64,000 nt of DNA. It comes from Haplosporangium gracile. Lineage: Eukaryota > Mortierellomycota > Mortierellomycetes > Mortierellales > Mortierellaceae. The notes under the pieces are model-generated. The model was given only the letters and a program-made list of their open reading frames with translations. It had not been told where the DNA came from and did no database searches. Position 1 is the stretch's first letter, and every line of letters starts with the position of its first letter. Shown here in pieces: positions 1 through 11,400 of the stretch. The stretch is from assembly GCA_015499985.1 (NCBI GenBank), contig JAAAUF010000011.1:1-64000 (forward strand), given 5' to 3'. A program made the translations under genes and the position numbers.

Positions 1-317
1 TCAACCAGTTCAGGTTCTGATTCAGTCTCTGTCTCGTCGTCAATGGCGTTCGTGTGCTAATAGGAGGAGGGCAATGGTTAGGCCAAGGTTTGAATGCAAC
101 GCGTCTTCCACGTCATCACTAGTATGCTCAGGTGCCTGATTCATGGGGTGCGGCGGGTTAGGCAAGGTTGGTAGATGCACTGAACGAAAAGCCCAACTCT
201 TCCAACACAGCATAGTCATCCACAGACCATAATCACGTGCATTAATTTTTGTCAAAGCCAAGTATGTGGACTGGTTTCAATTTAATGCTCTCTCATAGTA
301 AAGTCTAACTACAAATT
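1..317. other. Window edge, no firm gene
   Basis: A 73-codon minus-strand frame (40-261) has no recognisable domain. On the minus strand a TTAG acceptor-like site near position 58 is followed by an acidic frame running off the window edge, so the tip of a neighbouring minus-strand gene is possible. The rest is the 3' flank of the TTC4-like gene. Confidence 0.3.
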
Positions 318-1713
318 CTACTTCCCGTACTTGGCGAGCCAGTCTTTCTTCCACTGGGTATCCTCCTTGGGGACAACAATAAGCCGCGCCAGCCCGTCCC
401 GGAGAACGTGCTTCTTATGTGTCAACACCGTCAAGAATTTGACATTCAACCCAACCTTCATCAGCCCAATATTCCCACCCTGATCCTCCGTCTCAAAATA
501 CGTCTGCACCGTCTCAGGCTTATACATATGCTCAGGATCCCAGGGGGCGGCTTCATAAAAGATCTCAGCCAACTGTTCTCCAATCGTATCTTGCTCATTA
601 AACGCCTGGATCAGATCCGACTCGTTATGCTCAGGGTACAAAAAGAACGTCGGCACCGTCAATTGATCCAATCCTTGATCCAATTGAATCTCATGTGGGT
701 GGTCTGGTTTGAACCCGGGTGTGGCGGCAGTACGGATGCCCCGTTTCTCTAATGCTCCTTCGATTAGCCACTTCTTTTCCCGAATCTTTTGTTCTCGAAG
801 TTCCTTCTCAATCCGGATCTTTTCGCGGCGCTCATACTCAGCCTTGATCTTGGCCTGCTCGTCCTTGACGGGCTGGTTGTCCGGGTCGTTCAGCAATGCG
901 TGCTCACAGCAGTCCAGGGCCTCGAGGAACATCTCCAATGCGAACAGTGCCTTTGCTGAACGGAACAGCGCCTTGACGTTCTTGGGGTTCAGCTTCAATG
1001 CATGCGCGCAATCCGTCAACACCTTCCGGTAGTTTTCTATTACGCCAAGTTAATACAACATAGGTAATTTAGAAACGCATATATGTCGAAAGACAAAGAA
1101 GAGTTTCGCGCGCGCCAATTGAAATGTGTGGGGGAGAAAAGGTTTATCTGTGATACTCATTGTCCTTACCGAAGTGAAGATTGCAGGCGGCGCGGTTAAC
1201 GTAAAGCGTCTCGTTCAGCTTGTCGTCCTTGCAAAAGACCTCCAGGCCATTGGTATAAAACAAGAGGGCGTCCTTGTAAAACTTCTTCCCTTGCTTGAAG
1301 CACTCGTTTCCTTGGTTCTTGAAGTTCTCCGCCACCTCTATATCCCAACATGTAAAAAGCCAAAGTCAATGAACGCCTCCCAAAAAACGGTCGTGAGAGA
1401 GCCGCAGTTTCAGTACCTATTTACATAAAAATAAACCACCCCTACAGACATCCAATTGAGCACTCCATGAACGACAGAGGTTTATATTACCTTCAGGAGT
1501 CCCATCATAAGCCAAATCCTGAAGGGCCTGAATCAACGGGTTGTCACCGGCATCTTCAGGAAAGCTGCTCATGAACAAGGGCACTGAATCCATTGACTTT
1601 TGCAAATCAGTCTCGTCCAGCGCCCAGTCTGGGCGGCTGGGTCTCTCGGGTCCTGGGAGAGGAATGCCGGTCTTTGATCTCCTGATGCCGTCGTCTGGGA
1701 TTGGTGATGTCAT
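318..1713 (-). CDS. CNS1: TTC4/Cns1-like TPR co-chaperone
   Basis: This is a tetratricopeptide co-chaperone of the Cns1 (yeast)/TTC4 (human) family, which binds Hsp90/Hsp70 in the cytosol and is linked to translation elongation factor folding. Three exons (1713-1491, 1170-1337 and 318-1036, minus strand) join in frame across introns 1338-1490 and 1037-1169, giving about 369 aa; family members are about 385 aa. Exon 1 carries the N-terminal acidic segment with a DWALDETDL-type motif. Exon 2 begins the TPR array (AENFKNQGNECFKQGKKFY) and exon 3 continues it (KLNPKNVKALFRSAKAL). A basic helix rich in K, R and E follows, then the C-terminal 'wheel' domain with the FFLYPEHNESD and FYEAAPWDPEHMY motifs. 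The start at 1713 (MTSPIPDD) was chosen because codons upstream of it look like leader. Alternative: another TPR co-chaperone, but the wheel domain makes that unlikely. Confidence 0.88.
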
Positions 1714-2296
1714 CTCTGGGAAGTGTGTTGATGTGAAAGTGTGCGTAAAAGTCGTGTGTTGTGGAGAAAAATAAAAGAGGAAAAAGCGTTCTACTTTTAA
1801 GAAGTCTCTGGCTGTTCTGCAAAGTTCCATTTGTCGCACGGTCCTCGCACTCAAAGAAAAGCCACGCAATTCCTCAGACAGTCACATTGTTTCTTGAGAA
1901 CCCTTGTTTCTGCTGACTTGTCCCACGGCACGGCGGGAAAAAAGTAGCACACCGTGAAGCATTTGAAAATATGGACAAAACTGCAGGTGAGCCGTCGCCT
2001 TCAAAAACGTGTGCCATTGAACACGATAGGATTCGACGCGGATAGCTGATACCGCTGCTCAACGTGTACCACACAAAGGCACGAAGACGCAGGCGGAGTG
2101 ATGTCACAGGACACTGGAAGCTGAAAACAACTCTCCTCTGCACCCTCAACTGAAGTGCTTGCCCTGTTTCCTCTATCACTGCCGTCTACTGCTCACCCTG
2201 TTTTCAGGGAAAAATTAATTGGTTTTTTTGAATATTTATTGTTTTTTTTGTTGTTGTTGTTGATATGGTTGCTCTCGATAAAAGTACAATGGTGTG
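1714..2296. other. Intergenic, upstream of CNS1-like gene
   Basis: This 583-bp stretch separates the TTC4-like start from the 3' end of the cyclin gene. It holds T-rich runs around 2220-2265, including a short GTT repeat, which fit the 3' untranslated region of the cyclin gene. No frame in it has a recognisable domain. Confidence 0.5.
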
Positions 2297-4001
2297 CTAA
2301 TGAATGGGGGAAGGGGCTGCCAGTCGGCTAGTAGCATGGGTCATCTCCGATGGAGAGATGGGTGCCTGCTGAGGGGTATGGTACCGGTTTTTATCTGAAG
2401 GGTACTCCGAGTCGTGTCCTGGTCGATGATGACGGCTGCTGCTACCGTTCTTGTAGTGGTGCTGCTGTTGCTGCTGCTGTTGATGATGGTGCTGTGAGTG
2501 TGAGCGCGAGGGCTGGGAGTGCTGAGATTGTGAAGAGTGTTGAGTATGAGCATGCTCTTGCCGGTAATCGCGCATGTGCTCTTGTCTATGCTCTCTCCGG
2601 TGCTCAGGGTGGGGCTCACTGCCATGATTGTGTCTGTAATCGTGCCTCGACTGGGCCTGGCGGTGATCCTGTACCATCTCCTGTCGGGCGTCTCGTCGGC
2701 TGCTATCGTTCTGATGATGATGTTGCTGCGATCGCGATGGATCCTGCCTGGACTCTTGTGCGTGCTGCTCCGCCTGACCCTGGCTGTCCTGTGCAGAGTC
2801 TCCGTTTTGCTGATCGTGGCTGCCGGATGTTGGTCCTGGGATCAGTGCTGCTGGTACTGCTGGCGATGAGGTGTCATCCTCTGCATCCCTATGAGCAACC
2901 TCCTCGCACATCCAATGCTTCATCAATTGGTCGCCATATGTCTGGAGCTCCTCAATTGAGATGGCCAGGGCAAAGTTGTTCAATGTCAAGAATTCGACCT
3001 CCAGTTGGTTCAGTTCTGATACGGGCAATCCTCCAACCTAATAGGTGTTCGATTTTGGTTTGACATTTTTTTTTGAGAAAAATGCGACAAAGAATAGATT
3101 AGAGAAAGGGATAGCATGAATTCTTTCTATTTCTGCTTTCCTGGTAAAAGGGGAGTGAGGAGAGCTGAAAGGGGAAAGGGGATCATGTCAACAGTTTTTT
3201 TTTGTTGTTTGAAATGGAAAAGAGGAGTAAAAGGGTTTTGGAAACCAAACGATGTGGTGAGGTGCTTTGCCCTTTTCTCTTCAAAGGTGCCCCAAGGATG
3301 TGGGCTTTGAATCGTATGGAGAGTACTGCTCTTAGCTAATCATCCGTCTCCAACGATTTAAGATACATAAAAAAAAAGAGAGGGGACGATGGTTGCTCCT
3401 CTGTTATTCTGTGGAGACATCCTTGTTCTTCTCAGACGAATAAGCGAGTACATCCAGCGTCCTAATTGGTCTCCTCTCTCTCAGACTTTCTCCATTCTCC
3501 GTTTTGTTCACTCTCTGCTCTCCTCTTTTTTTCTGAAATGGTTATGGATGGTTGGGTTACCTTAGCGTAGCGAGAGTTGGTGAAGAAGACGTCAGAAAAG
3601 TACTTTGCAGAGACCATGATCCCGGCAATGATCAGTCGATGGATGTTGTAGCTGTCGATCGAGAACTGACGCCCTTCGCCTCCTGTGATTTCCTCGACGT
3701 TCCGGGCCATCCTGTCAAAGTAGACCAGCAGACTGAGGAAGCACTCGTTTGCGCAAGGGCAATATTTGAGGATGCGCGTCAGGTAGGCGTTGATACTGAT
3801 AGAAGGTATCGACCGGGCGTGGAAGCGGGTGAAAGAGGTGTGGATCTGATGCTGGGCCGGTGTCATAACGACCATGGAGGTGTCTGGCTCAGGCAGACCC
3901 TGCTTGATCTTGTCGTTGGCGGTGGTGATGCGCTCCAGTAGACTCGCGAGCATCTTGAGCGTCGAGGTGACTGGGTGGATTGACAAGTCGAGTGTGTGCA
4001 T
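2297..4001 (-). CDS. PHO80/PCL-type cyclin
   Basis: This is a cyclin of the Pho80 family, the partners of Pho85-type kinases that control phosphate response, glycogen and the cell cycle. Exon 1 (4001-3561) encodes residues 1-147 and holds the first cyclin-box helices (FHARSIPSISINAYLTRI, then SLLVYFDRMAR and SAKYFSDVFFTNSRYAK). Exon 2 (3037-2297) continues directly with VGGLPVSELNQLEVEFL, the expected join in this family, so a 523-bp intron (3038-3560, GTAACC...TTAG) is inferred; that is long for this window. The rest, about residues 190-393, is low complexity: rich in Gln, His, Ser and Arg with a poly-Gln run, and probably disordered. Total about 393 aa. The start at 4001 is the first Met of the conserved part; codons upstream are pyrimidine-rich leader. 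Which Pho80-family subtype this is cannot be told. Confidence 0.85.
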
Positions 4002-5229
4002 TCTAGTCACTTTTTTCCTGCTCTGAGTTTGTTGTTGATGTTGATGTCGTTTTTGAGGTGGGAGGAGAGTAATTAGGTGACACCAGCAAACAGAAGAACG
4101 AGAAAAAGAGGAGAAGAGCGAAGGAGAAAGAGAGAAGAGAGAAAAAGTAAGGGAAAAGGCAAAAAAGAAAAACGAAAAGAAAAACAACAGTGCTCACTGA
4201 ATATTTTTTCCTTATGTTTTGGAATGCAGCTGGAGGTTGAAAAGAGAAAAGGAAAACGATGAAAAGGGAAGGGAAGGAAAAGGAAAGGAAATGAAGTAAA
4301 CTGGTCAATGAAAAAAGGGGGCAGTGGGCGGGGTGGGCGCGTATGTATGTAAGAGTGAGATGTACTTGTTGTTCAAGCGTACAAAAGGGGAGAAGAGGAG
4401 GGCTGGAAGGAAGGAGTGAGTGTCAACGCAAAGATACAGAGTCCTTGTTATGTGTGCTGTAAGCAATTTATCAAGGTTTTCTCTGGGACTTTCCCGAGGA
4501 AGAAACAAGCGTGGGCGTGATGAATGAAATAGAAAAAGAATAGACGTGAAGGTAAGAAATCAGAAACAACAATCACTTAGGAAAACGAAAAGAAAGAGAA
4601 GATGAAAGGGACGATGAGAGGATGAGGATGAGGATGAGATAATGGATGAGGAAAGAAGAGAAAGAAGAAAGAGGGAGAGGGAGAAAGATGACCAAGACTT
4701 CAAACCAACCAGAGAAAATAATAGACGACTTCTGCGGGTGCTCGCTTCTTTCCTTTCCCTTGGGCATATTAATACGTTCATTTCAATCATTTTATCACTT
4801 CCTACCATGTGCCACCCTTCTTTCCTTCTCTCATCCTCCTCTATTCCTTCTCTCTTGGCTTCTCCCTGTCAGTACTTCTAGCCTTCTCTTCTCCCTGTCA
4901 GTGCTTCTATCCTTCTCTCTTTTGCTGTTTGCGTGTGTTTCCATCTCTTGTTGACAGCACAAACCAAACAGAGACACACCCCCATGCAAAACAAACAAAC
5001 ACAGTTTGATTACACTTCTACTGCTGCTGGCCCGGTCGTCCCTTCCCAAAAGGTGCCCCTGTCCAACCTTCGCTCGATTCATTTCTTTCTTTTCTTTTCA
5101 TTCACTGTTTCCCACACCCTGGCTCAAAAACGTGCTCCTTTTCGCCTTTCGCCTTTGCTTTTCTTGGTGTCACAAATCATATTCCGGTAAGTAACAAAAC
5201 GCTGTCGCTTGCTTTTTTATCACTAAATT
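4002..5229. other. Intergenic, purine-rich cyclin promoter
   Basis: From about 4085 to 4300 and 4560 to 4700 the plus strand is almost pure A/G, that is CT-rich on the strand of the cyclin gene, as in leaders of other genes here. The segment 4750-5200 is instead CT-rich on the plus strand. Several frames of 60-100 codons exist but are low-complexity Ser/Phe/Leu or Lys/Arg/Glu and carry no domain. I see no RNA gene. Confidence 0.5.
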
Positions 5230-8202
5230 TCATCGGTGTCTACCACCAATAAGACGAGCGGCAGTACCAGCAGCAGAACTTTTTTCACTGCCACGACTCC
5301 ACAGAAGCACCTTGTTGCTCCAGTCGCCACCGACCATCATGCTCAGATCCTCCGACACTGCAACATCCCTCAGGAGCTCGCTCGAAACCTCATTCAAGAT
5401 GATCTATCAAAAATTCAAATCCACCCAAAAATAACAAATGCGAGGGGTGTTCAGATCAACAAAACTCTCAAACACATTACATGCACACATAAACACGCAT
5501 CCACATGCAGACATCATAAACAATAATTACAATAGAGCAATTGGAAGAAAAACCAAACAACAATATAACACATACCCGATCTGGCTTGCAGGCAATGATA
5601 TTGCCATCTGATGCCCTCTTCGGAGGACGACTCAGGTCATAGATAGCAAGCGCACCGTTGGCCATCCCTGCAACCAACAACGACTGTCGCTTCTCGAGCC
5701 AATCCATTTTCTCAACCTCCTGCTTGCTTCCCATTGGCTTAGTTGACGATGTTGACGACGACGACAAAGACGAAGACAACGACCTCCGCAGGCTCATATT
5801 CGTCACCTTGTTCTCCACGACTGTAAATTTAGCCCAGCTCTCGCCGATCGACCACTCTAGAATCGTCTTGAGGGCCGCATCTGTCTCTGTGCTCTTGACT
5901 GCATCCCACACAATAAACTCCCCCTGACAGCTTTCCCTCGATGCAAACACAAACTCTCCAATATCTTCTTCTTCGTCATTATCGTCGTGTTCTGCGTCTG
6001 AATTATCATCGGATTCAGGGTCGGTCGAGCGGCCTCGATTGGCGCTAGATCCTTCTCGTCCTTTTCCACGGTCACGACCACGCCCGCCACGTCCGCGACC
6101 CCTGCCTCGCGTTCCCGTATTCTTGCTCGACTTCTTGTCGGCCTTCGGAGCGGCTTTTCCTTCTACCTTCAAAGCCGTATATGACATTTTCGAAAAGTTG
6201 GGAATATAAATGATATCGTCGATCGAAGACTCGTGCCACTCTTGCGATACGGGGTATATGCGCTCCGGAAGGACTTTGCGAACACTCTTGCCTTGTTCAC
6301 TTTCCAATTTGGAGTTCAGATCAAAGAGGTTGTACTGCGCCATGGTGCCCTGATCCGTGCCGGCAATCAGGTACTTTTCACTGACACCAATAGCCGTGAC
6401 AGAGGCAGCGTCGCCCTGACGTGTAAACTCGGCAAGACATCTTAATAGCGCGGGTTTAGCGTATGTGGTAGAGCGGATCAAAAGAGGAAACGTTAATTGG
6501 TTAGCTCCGATTTTATCTCTTAGTCGGGGTGAAGAGGAAAAATCTCGCCTTACCGTGTCTCGGTCTCAACTCCAGTCAGGGATCCGATATCCCATAACCG
6601 CACAGATCCATCGGTAGACGCACCTGGGAGCAAGGGAGGAGAAAAAATAGAACCAAGGGTGACCATGTAAGAATCGTTCCTCTTTTTTTAAACCCAATTT
6701 TGAAATCTGAGTGTCAATATAGAAAGGCAAGGAGAATTACTAAACAGCCAACGCGGATTAGTGAGAGAAAACCTGAGCCGAACAATAGAGTCTGTGTGGC
6801 CGTGAAGGTACTTGTAGCAGGTGTTTTGAAGAGGGTTGATGAGCTTGATACTCCCAAGTCGTCCTATAGTGATTTCAATACAAAAGAGTGTGAATATTTG
6901 CCGCCTGCATTACCACTGCGATATAACACGCTACAAAGTGACCGCCTATATCTTGCTATTGTTACCTGCTGCTGCTAGGATGTTAGTCTGTTTTAGGCGT
7001 CCTTCTTTAGTCGTAGCATTATCTCCTTCCGTGTCCTGATCGTGATCCAAAGTTGTCCAAGCAAGAGCCATAAACTCTTCTTCTTCCACGTGGCTGTACT
7101 TGGCCATCACCTTTCCAAGCCGACAGTCGATCAAGCAGACAGTGTTTCCTCCGCAAGTTGCCACAATACTGCTACTCTGTGGTGCTTGCTGTGACAGCTC
7201 CTTTGCAAGACGTTTGTTTCTCCTCCGTATCCTGACCTCTTCAACATCGTCGTCATCGCCTTCTTCTTCGTTGTCTGATCCAGAGTCGTCATCTTGCTCC
7301 TCTGCTCCGCCCGGCGTCTGACGAAGAACGGGTAGTGTCGGTTGAAATGCTACAGCCCACGTATCCACCCCGTCTTCGTCCTGTCCCTCATGAGTGTTTC
7401 TGGAGTGGGTGCGAAGCACGTGCTCAAGTTTTGGCTCGTCCGCAAAGTCGGCGTCTTTGACTGTTGACTGTTTTCCGCTGGCCTTGGCCCGCTCTATCAA
7501 CCCCGTCAAGAAAATAATATATTCAGTTTAGAAGCGCATCCTTCATTCTTTTCCACTGGCACCCACTGAACGTGAAAAGTCGCTCTTGTCCTTACTCAAT
7601 AGACTAGAAAACAGCCAACAATCCTCTGAAGGCCGCTTGCTGCCGGTCGTTCTCCAGTCGCCTTCGATCCCCAGCTCCAATTGAGGCAAAGTGTCGGATG
7701 TCTGCTGCTTGCCTTCTTGGTCCTGCTTCGCATCGCTGTTCAATGTATCCCATTCTTCTGCCTTTGTTCCTGAAGGCTTTTGAGAACTCTGTTTGAAAGA
7801 TGCACGTTTTGCTGGTGATTTCAGTGCTTTGACAGGAGACGCGGGCGTTACACTGGTAACAGGTGCAAGCTCCTCGCTAGTGGGTTTGGGTGCACTGGCG
7901 ACTTTAGGCTTCGCAACGGGTTTTTTCGGTGACTTCGCAGCAACAGATTTCGTCGGTGACTTCACAACAGGTGTTGGTTTTGACTTCGACGCTGCAGGAA
8001 CGGAGGCGGCAGCAGACTTGCGGTGCACAACAGTCCTTGTTCCTGGTTTGCTCCCTGTGGCGATTCGAGTCGCCTCGGACCGTGTTGTTCTCATCACCGT
8101 TGCCTGCTCTTTCTTGACTGGCTGCTTCGCTTTCACCTTTGGAGTCAATTCGTCCTCCGAGTTCAACTCGGGCGAGCTGACGATGGTCCTGCGTGGCGGC
8201 AT
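5230..8202 (-). CDS. LRWD1-like WD40 repeat protein
   Basis: This is a WD40 protein resembling the C-terminal half of LRWD1/ORCA, a factor that in animals binds the origin recognition complex and repressive histone marks. Six exons (8202-7596, 7493-6966, 6863-6741, 6623-6554, 6440-5576, 5403-5230) keep frame and give about 788 aa. Residues 1-200 are basic and rich in Lys, Ser, Pro and Ala with KSP-type motifs, possibly chromatin-binding. The WD part follows with DTWAVAFQP, VATCGGNTVCLIDCRLGKV, YKYLHGHTDSIVRLRFS, STDGSVRLWDIGSL, an RGG-rich and acidic insertion within exon 5, and a last exon ending in a WSNKVLLWSRGS blade. No leucine-rich repeats are present, unlike animal LRWD1. An in-frame ATG five codons upstream (8217) is an alternative start. 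That it is a WD40 protein is firm; the LRWD1 relation is by remembered similarity. Confidence 0.75.
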
Positions 8203-8458
8203 GGTTGATGAACACAAGGGTGGATGTTCTCCTCCGTGGCATGCACAAAGATTTTATTTATTTCAGAAATTGTGACTGCTAGCTGCTTTGGTGGCGCGTT
8301 TCTTGACTTTAACTCACAGGAAAATCCACTCCTCCAATGGCCTATCAATGAAAGTTCACAGCCTCGGTGTTAAAGCTGAAAAACCATGTCAAAGAGAAAA
8401 TGTGATCGGCAGACGTACAGAAAAACAAAGAAGCATCACATCTTACATGTTTGGGCAC

Positions 8459-11400
8459 TCACTTCACTTTCAATTTGAGGGTCAAGATCTCGAAAGCGTG
8501 TAAGATGATCCAACCCGAGGCACATTCGCGCTTATCAAACTCAACGGGCTCGCCATCATCCTCGAGAATGTTGCATCGTACAACACTCTGGATATTGAGG
8601 GGACTGTTTATATGAGAAATACCGGCATACATGTTAATTAGCATATTCTCGTCAATCAGCAGAACAACCAATGCGTTAGTTGAAGTGATCGTAGTTGTTA
8701 CCTCTTCAACTTGAATTGAGCGCGTCCGCCAAAAGCCTCATGGAGACGGATAACGATGTGATCGGAATCCTCTGCTCTCTTGATCGTATCCAGGACCACG
8801 TTCTTTGCACCCTCAATGCCAAAGTATGAGATAGGCTTGTGTTCCTTCAGCGAATTCTTTGCAATCGAACTAAAGAATTGAAGTGTGAGATATTGTGTTA
8901 ATTAACGAACTGCCCAAGTTCGCGGCGAGGCGGCATTGAAACAAAGAACAAAACTTACTGGACGATCATGGGAACGTTGAATTGGTACGATTGTCGAACG
9001 ACGTTCGATTCGTGGAAGGTGCCTTTGTGAGGCAACACCGCAAACGCAAACTCGTGATGACCTACAATCCCATTGTATCAACATTGACGAGGCATAAGTA
9101 CGCCTCTTTTGATTATCACCAAATCAAACATATATCAATACTTGAAAGCAGCAAAGACCTACCCATATCACAGTTCAGATCAGGCGCCTTGGGAGAACGC
9201 AACAGCGATAGGCGCATGACATTTCCGTGACAAGAGTATCCAAACTTGCAATCGTTCAAAAGGGCGACACCGTAGCCGTGCTCCGAAAGATCAGCAAACT
9301 TGTGGCCGCACACTTCAAACTTGGCATAGTCATGGCTCGTGTTGTAGGTAGTTGGGCGCTGGATGACTCCAAACTGTGAGTCGTAGGTGGCAAAGTCCGA
9401 GATAATGTCCCATGTAAACTCGACTTTCTATTAACATGAGAGAACAGGCAGCCATGAGAACGACGTTGGGAAACACATCTCAGTAATAGCCATAATATAC
9501 CAATGGAGATGGCAAGACGACATACCAGGAGCTTGCGGTTCTCATGCCAATCAGCTTTCATGTGGAACTCCAAGCGAGGAGAAGCGGCAGTCAAGACAAT
9601 AGTCTGAGAAGCAGAGCTGTGATCGCTCAACTTATGCTCAACAATGATAGTTGCTCTCAGGGGGCCAACTTCACCGATTCTGGCTTTGCCAGGTCCGGCA
9701 GGCTTACCGGTGTTGAGATGATACATCTCGACATCCCAGGCCTCCCAGTACAGGGGTACATCCTCATAGAGCTTGAGCTGGTTGCCAGCCTGTCCCTCGG
9801 GAATTAGCTCACGCGTCTCATGTTTGTCATAAAGACTGACAAGGTGGCCTTGCTGGTTGAACTTCGCGATGATAAAGTCGTTGTCCAAAATAAGCTCCTG
9901 GCCGTGTGAAATCGCTGCGAAACGACCAGGCGAATGAATAGTTGTGTTAGCAAATAGCTTACTATTTATCGGAGACGGGTAGCAACTGAGGGAAGTTAGG
10001 ATGGTTACCTTGAACACGGCTCGTCTCCGACTTGAAATCTATAATGTCTCTGTACTCGAACGCGCCGTTATCGACTATGCAAAGAAAGAAAAACGAAGCA
10101 AAAACAGCGTTGGCATTTCGTAATGTGAGAGTTAAAAGTACAAGGCATTGACAAAGCGCTTCTATACCTCGGACATATCCAGTGTTCTTATCGGCAGAAT
10201 ACTGCTGAAGATTGTCGCTTGTCCGGGCAGGGATCTCAATGATCTCAGACCGATCCCATCCTAAGGAGTTGAAGGTAACAAAGCCGTCATCGGATCCATC
10301 TCCTGATGACTTGGACTGATACAGGTGGCGAAGACTCTCTTCCAAGATGCGCTTAGCTAACATTATATTTCGGGAAAGAGTCGGTCAGAGTTGTTTCGCT
10401 GACTGATGCACATTGTAAAATTGGTAGCACAAATAGGCTCATGCGAACCTTTGGTTTCGATGTCTTTGTAAATGGCGCGAGCATCGATGTTTGCTAGCTC
10501 GATAGCTGACCCCGGGAGGACATCGTGGAATTGGTTCCTAGACACTCGAACGGCATGAAATGAGTGAATACTATCTCCTGCACGATCAATTAGAGCAGCA
10601 AGTGGACATAGACGCTGTCAGCACCTACAAGAGCAAATCTTTCCAAAGGAGATCGAGGTCTGCCTTCGGGTAAGCATAGTCGCGACCGAGACTCATGCAA
10701 AGCGTGGTCGCAATCTCGACATCGCGAAGCAAAAACTCGAGCTTGCGGTTGTATCTCTTGGTGGCAGCCTGCGAGGTGTATGTTCCACGGTGAAGCTCAA
10801 AGTACAGTTCTCCTTTCCACTCCTGAAGACCCTTGGCCTTCCTTTCGACACTCTCAAAGAAGGCCTCAGCGCCTCCCATGTCACATCGAGGAAGACCATC
10901 CTAGAATATGACACCATACAGAACAGATTTTAGCAAACCATTACGCATATCAAAATCCTTGTCATAGTCATAATTATGTACGTACAATGTCCTTCATGCG
11001 ACGGAGACGCTCCAGCATGGCTCTCTGAGGTCCTCCACCTCCGTCACCGTTTCCATATGGCAACAGACTTTGGTTGCTGAATGCGAGATCTCGGTTGTTT
11101 CTGATGCTATTGTTGCTCATAGTAAAGGTTTATGGCTGTTAGCAGTCAAAACAGTGAAGGCAAACAAGCGATCCATCTTGTTCAGTTTGTACCTTCGAAC
11201 CATGTCTGCGACATCAGCCTGGGCGGTGTAACTATTGTTCACAAAAGAATTAGAGTGAGAATGATTGCCATTCATATATTGCAGCTGTTATATTGAACAT
11301 CAAGCACATAAGCACTTACGTTTCACAGGGAGCCATGTGTGTAAGAATCTTGGTACCATCCAATCCTACCCAAGTGAAAGTGGTGTTTGGAAACTGCGAC

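Noticed and set aside
2350..3063. 237-codon plus-strand frame
   Set aside because: Antisense to exon 2 of the cyclin gene; its composition is the mirror of the His/Gln/Ser-rich tail.
5236..5526. 96-codon plus-strand frame
   Set aside because: It lies antisense to the last exon and intron of the WD40 gene, where the minus-strand frame gives a sensible WD blade.
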